From an uncultured Kouleothrix sp. (GTDB lineage: Bacteria > Chloroflexota > Chloroflexia > Chloroflexales > Roseiflexaceae), in the NCBI GenBank assembly GCA_937858455.1, contig CALLYN010000287.1, positions 1 to 5,163 of the forward strand: a stretch of 5,163 bases of DNA, given 5' to 3'. Positions 4,859 through 5,163 of the stretch are shown piece after piece. Every line of letters begins with the position of its first letter. Position 1 is the first letter of the stretch. The position numbers and the translations under genes were made by a program. The notes beneath the pieces are model-generated. The model did no database searches and was not told where the DNA came from. It was given only the letters and a program-made list of their open reading frames with translations.

Positions 4859-5163
4859 CTACTTTGGCCTGCCGCGCAGGCTCGGGTCGGCAAAACGCTG
4901 CGCGAGCTGCCCGGCCCTGTCGAGCAGCACAAACACCACCACCAGCACCAGCGCGGCCGCCACGGCGATCGCGTTCTCGGGCCGAGCACCGGCGTTGGGC
5001 TCGAAGTCGATCATGCGCCGGCCGAGGCCATTCCAGCCCGAGATATATTCGACAATAATGATGCCGCTGACCATGACGCGCAGCATGCCCATCAGCGCGC
5101 CGATCGCCGGCAGGCGCAGCGCCGGCAGCACGTGGCGGCGCCACAGCCCCAGCCCGCCCAGGC
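4859..5163 (-). CDS. ABC transporter permease, DppB/OppB type, N-terminal part outside the window
   Basis: Only the last 100 residues are present. They begin in the EAA-loop region (WRRHVLPALRLPAIGALM) and continue with a membrane segment and VSGIIIVEYISGWNGLGRRMID, which matches the VETVFxWPGLG-type segment typical of DppB/OppB. A last helix (AIAVAAALVLVVVFVLLDRAG) and a short tail containing ADPSLRG follow, as in the family. With the downstream DppC-type protein it should form the heterodimeric channel of one importer; the ATPase and solute-binding subunits would be outside this window. The frame is open through the right edge, so internal GTG or ATG codons are not the true start. Confidence 0.88.
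   Translation of the reverse strand, partial: LGGLGLWRRHVLPALRLPAIGALMGMLRVMVSGIIIVEYISGWNGLGRRMIDFEPNAGARPENAIAVAAALVLVVVFVLLDRAGQLAQRFADPSLRGRPK

Overview
The window is GC-rich bacterial DNA with compact, mostly operonic genes. Its gene content is an RsbS/RsbT stressosome pair, a lone receiver protein, an ECF sigma factor with a zinc-finger anti-sigma factor, and Dpp/Opp-type permeases. Together with the GC-rich hairpins scattered between genes, this fits a filamentous or photosynthetic Chloroflexota (Roseiflexus/Kouleothrix-like) chromosome. That placement is an inference from style and protein resemblance, not a proven assignment.

Layout. 1-391 (-): start of a Nudix hydrolase that runs off the left edge. 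392-707: divergent control region with two back-to-back extended -10 promoters and a possibly structured leader. 708-1479 (+): rsbS and rsbT, overlapping and translationally coupled, closed by an intrinsic terminator and then a 20-bp-arm perfect palindrome. 1618-2007 (-): receiver-only response regulator with a near-consensus sigma-70 promoter at 2063-2091. 2092-2601: gene-free stretch with two abutting hairpins (2212-2295), a 175-bp foldback insertion element (2296-2470), a 15-bp tandem repeat and the promoter of the next operon. 2602-3881 (+): ECF sigma factor and its membrane anti-sigma factor, with overlapping stop and start. 3883-5163 (-): two inner-membrane permeases of a peptide/nickel-type ABC importer, the upstream one cut by the window edge. 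They end 1 bp from the anti-sigma gene, tail to tail.

How the genes work together. Most of the window is signal transduction. RsbS and RsbT would form the core of a partner-switching stress sensor, but neither an RsbR co-scaffold nor an RsbU/RsbX phosphatase lies in the operon. The lone receiver needs a kinase and an output partner from elsewhere. The ECF/anti-sigma pair is a self-contained envelope-signal switch. The permeases belong to a separate transport operon entering from the right.

The best-supported unusual feature is the small foldback element at 2296-2470. It has 14/17-matched terminal inverted repeats and a 5-bp target duplication. Its removal in silico restores both a longer palindrome and a 15-bp tandem repeat in front of the sigma-factor promoter. 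I did not find convincing evidence of a wholly new multi-gene system.
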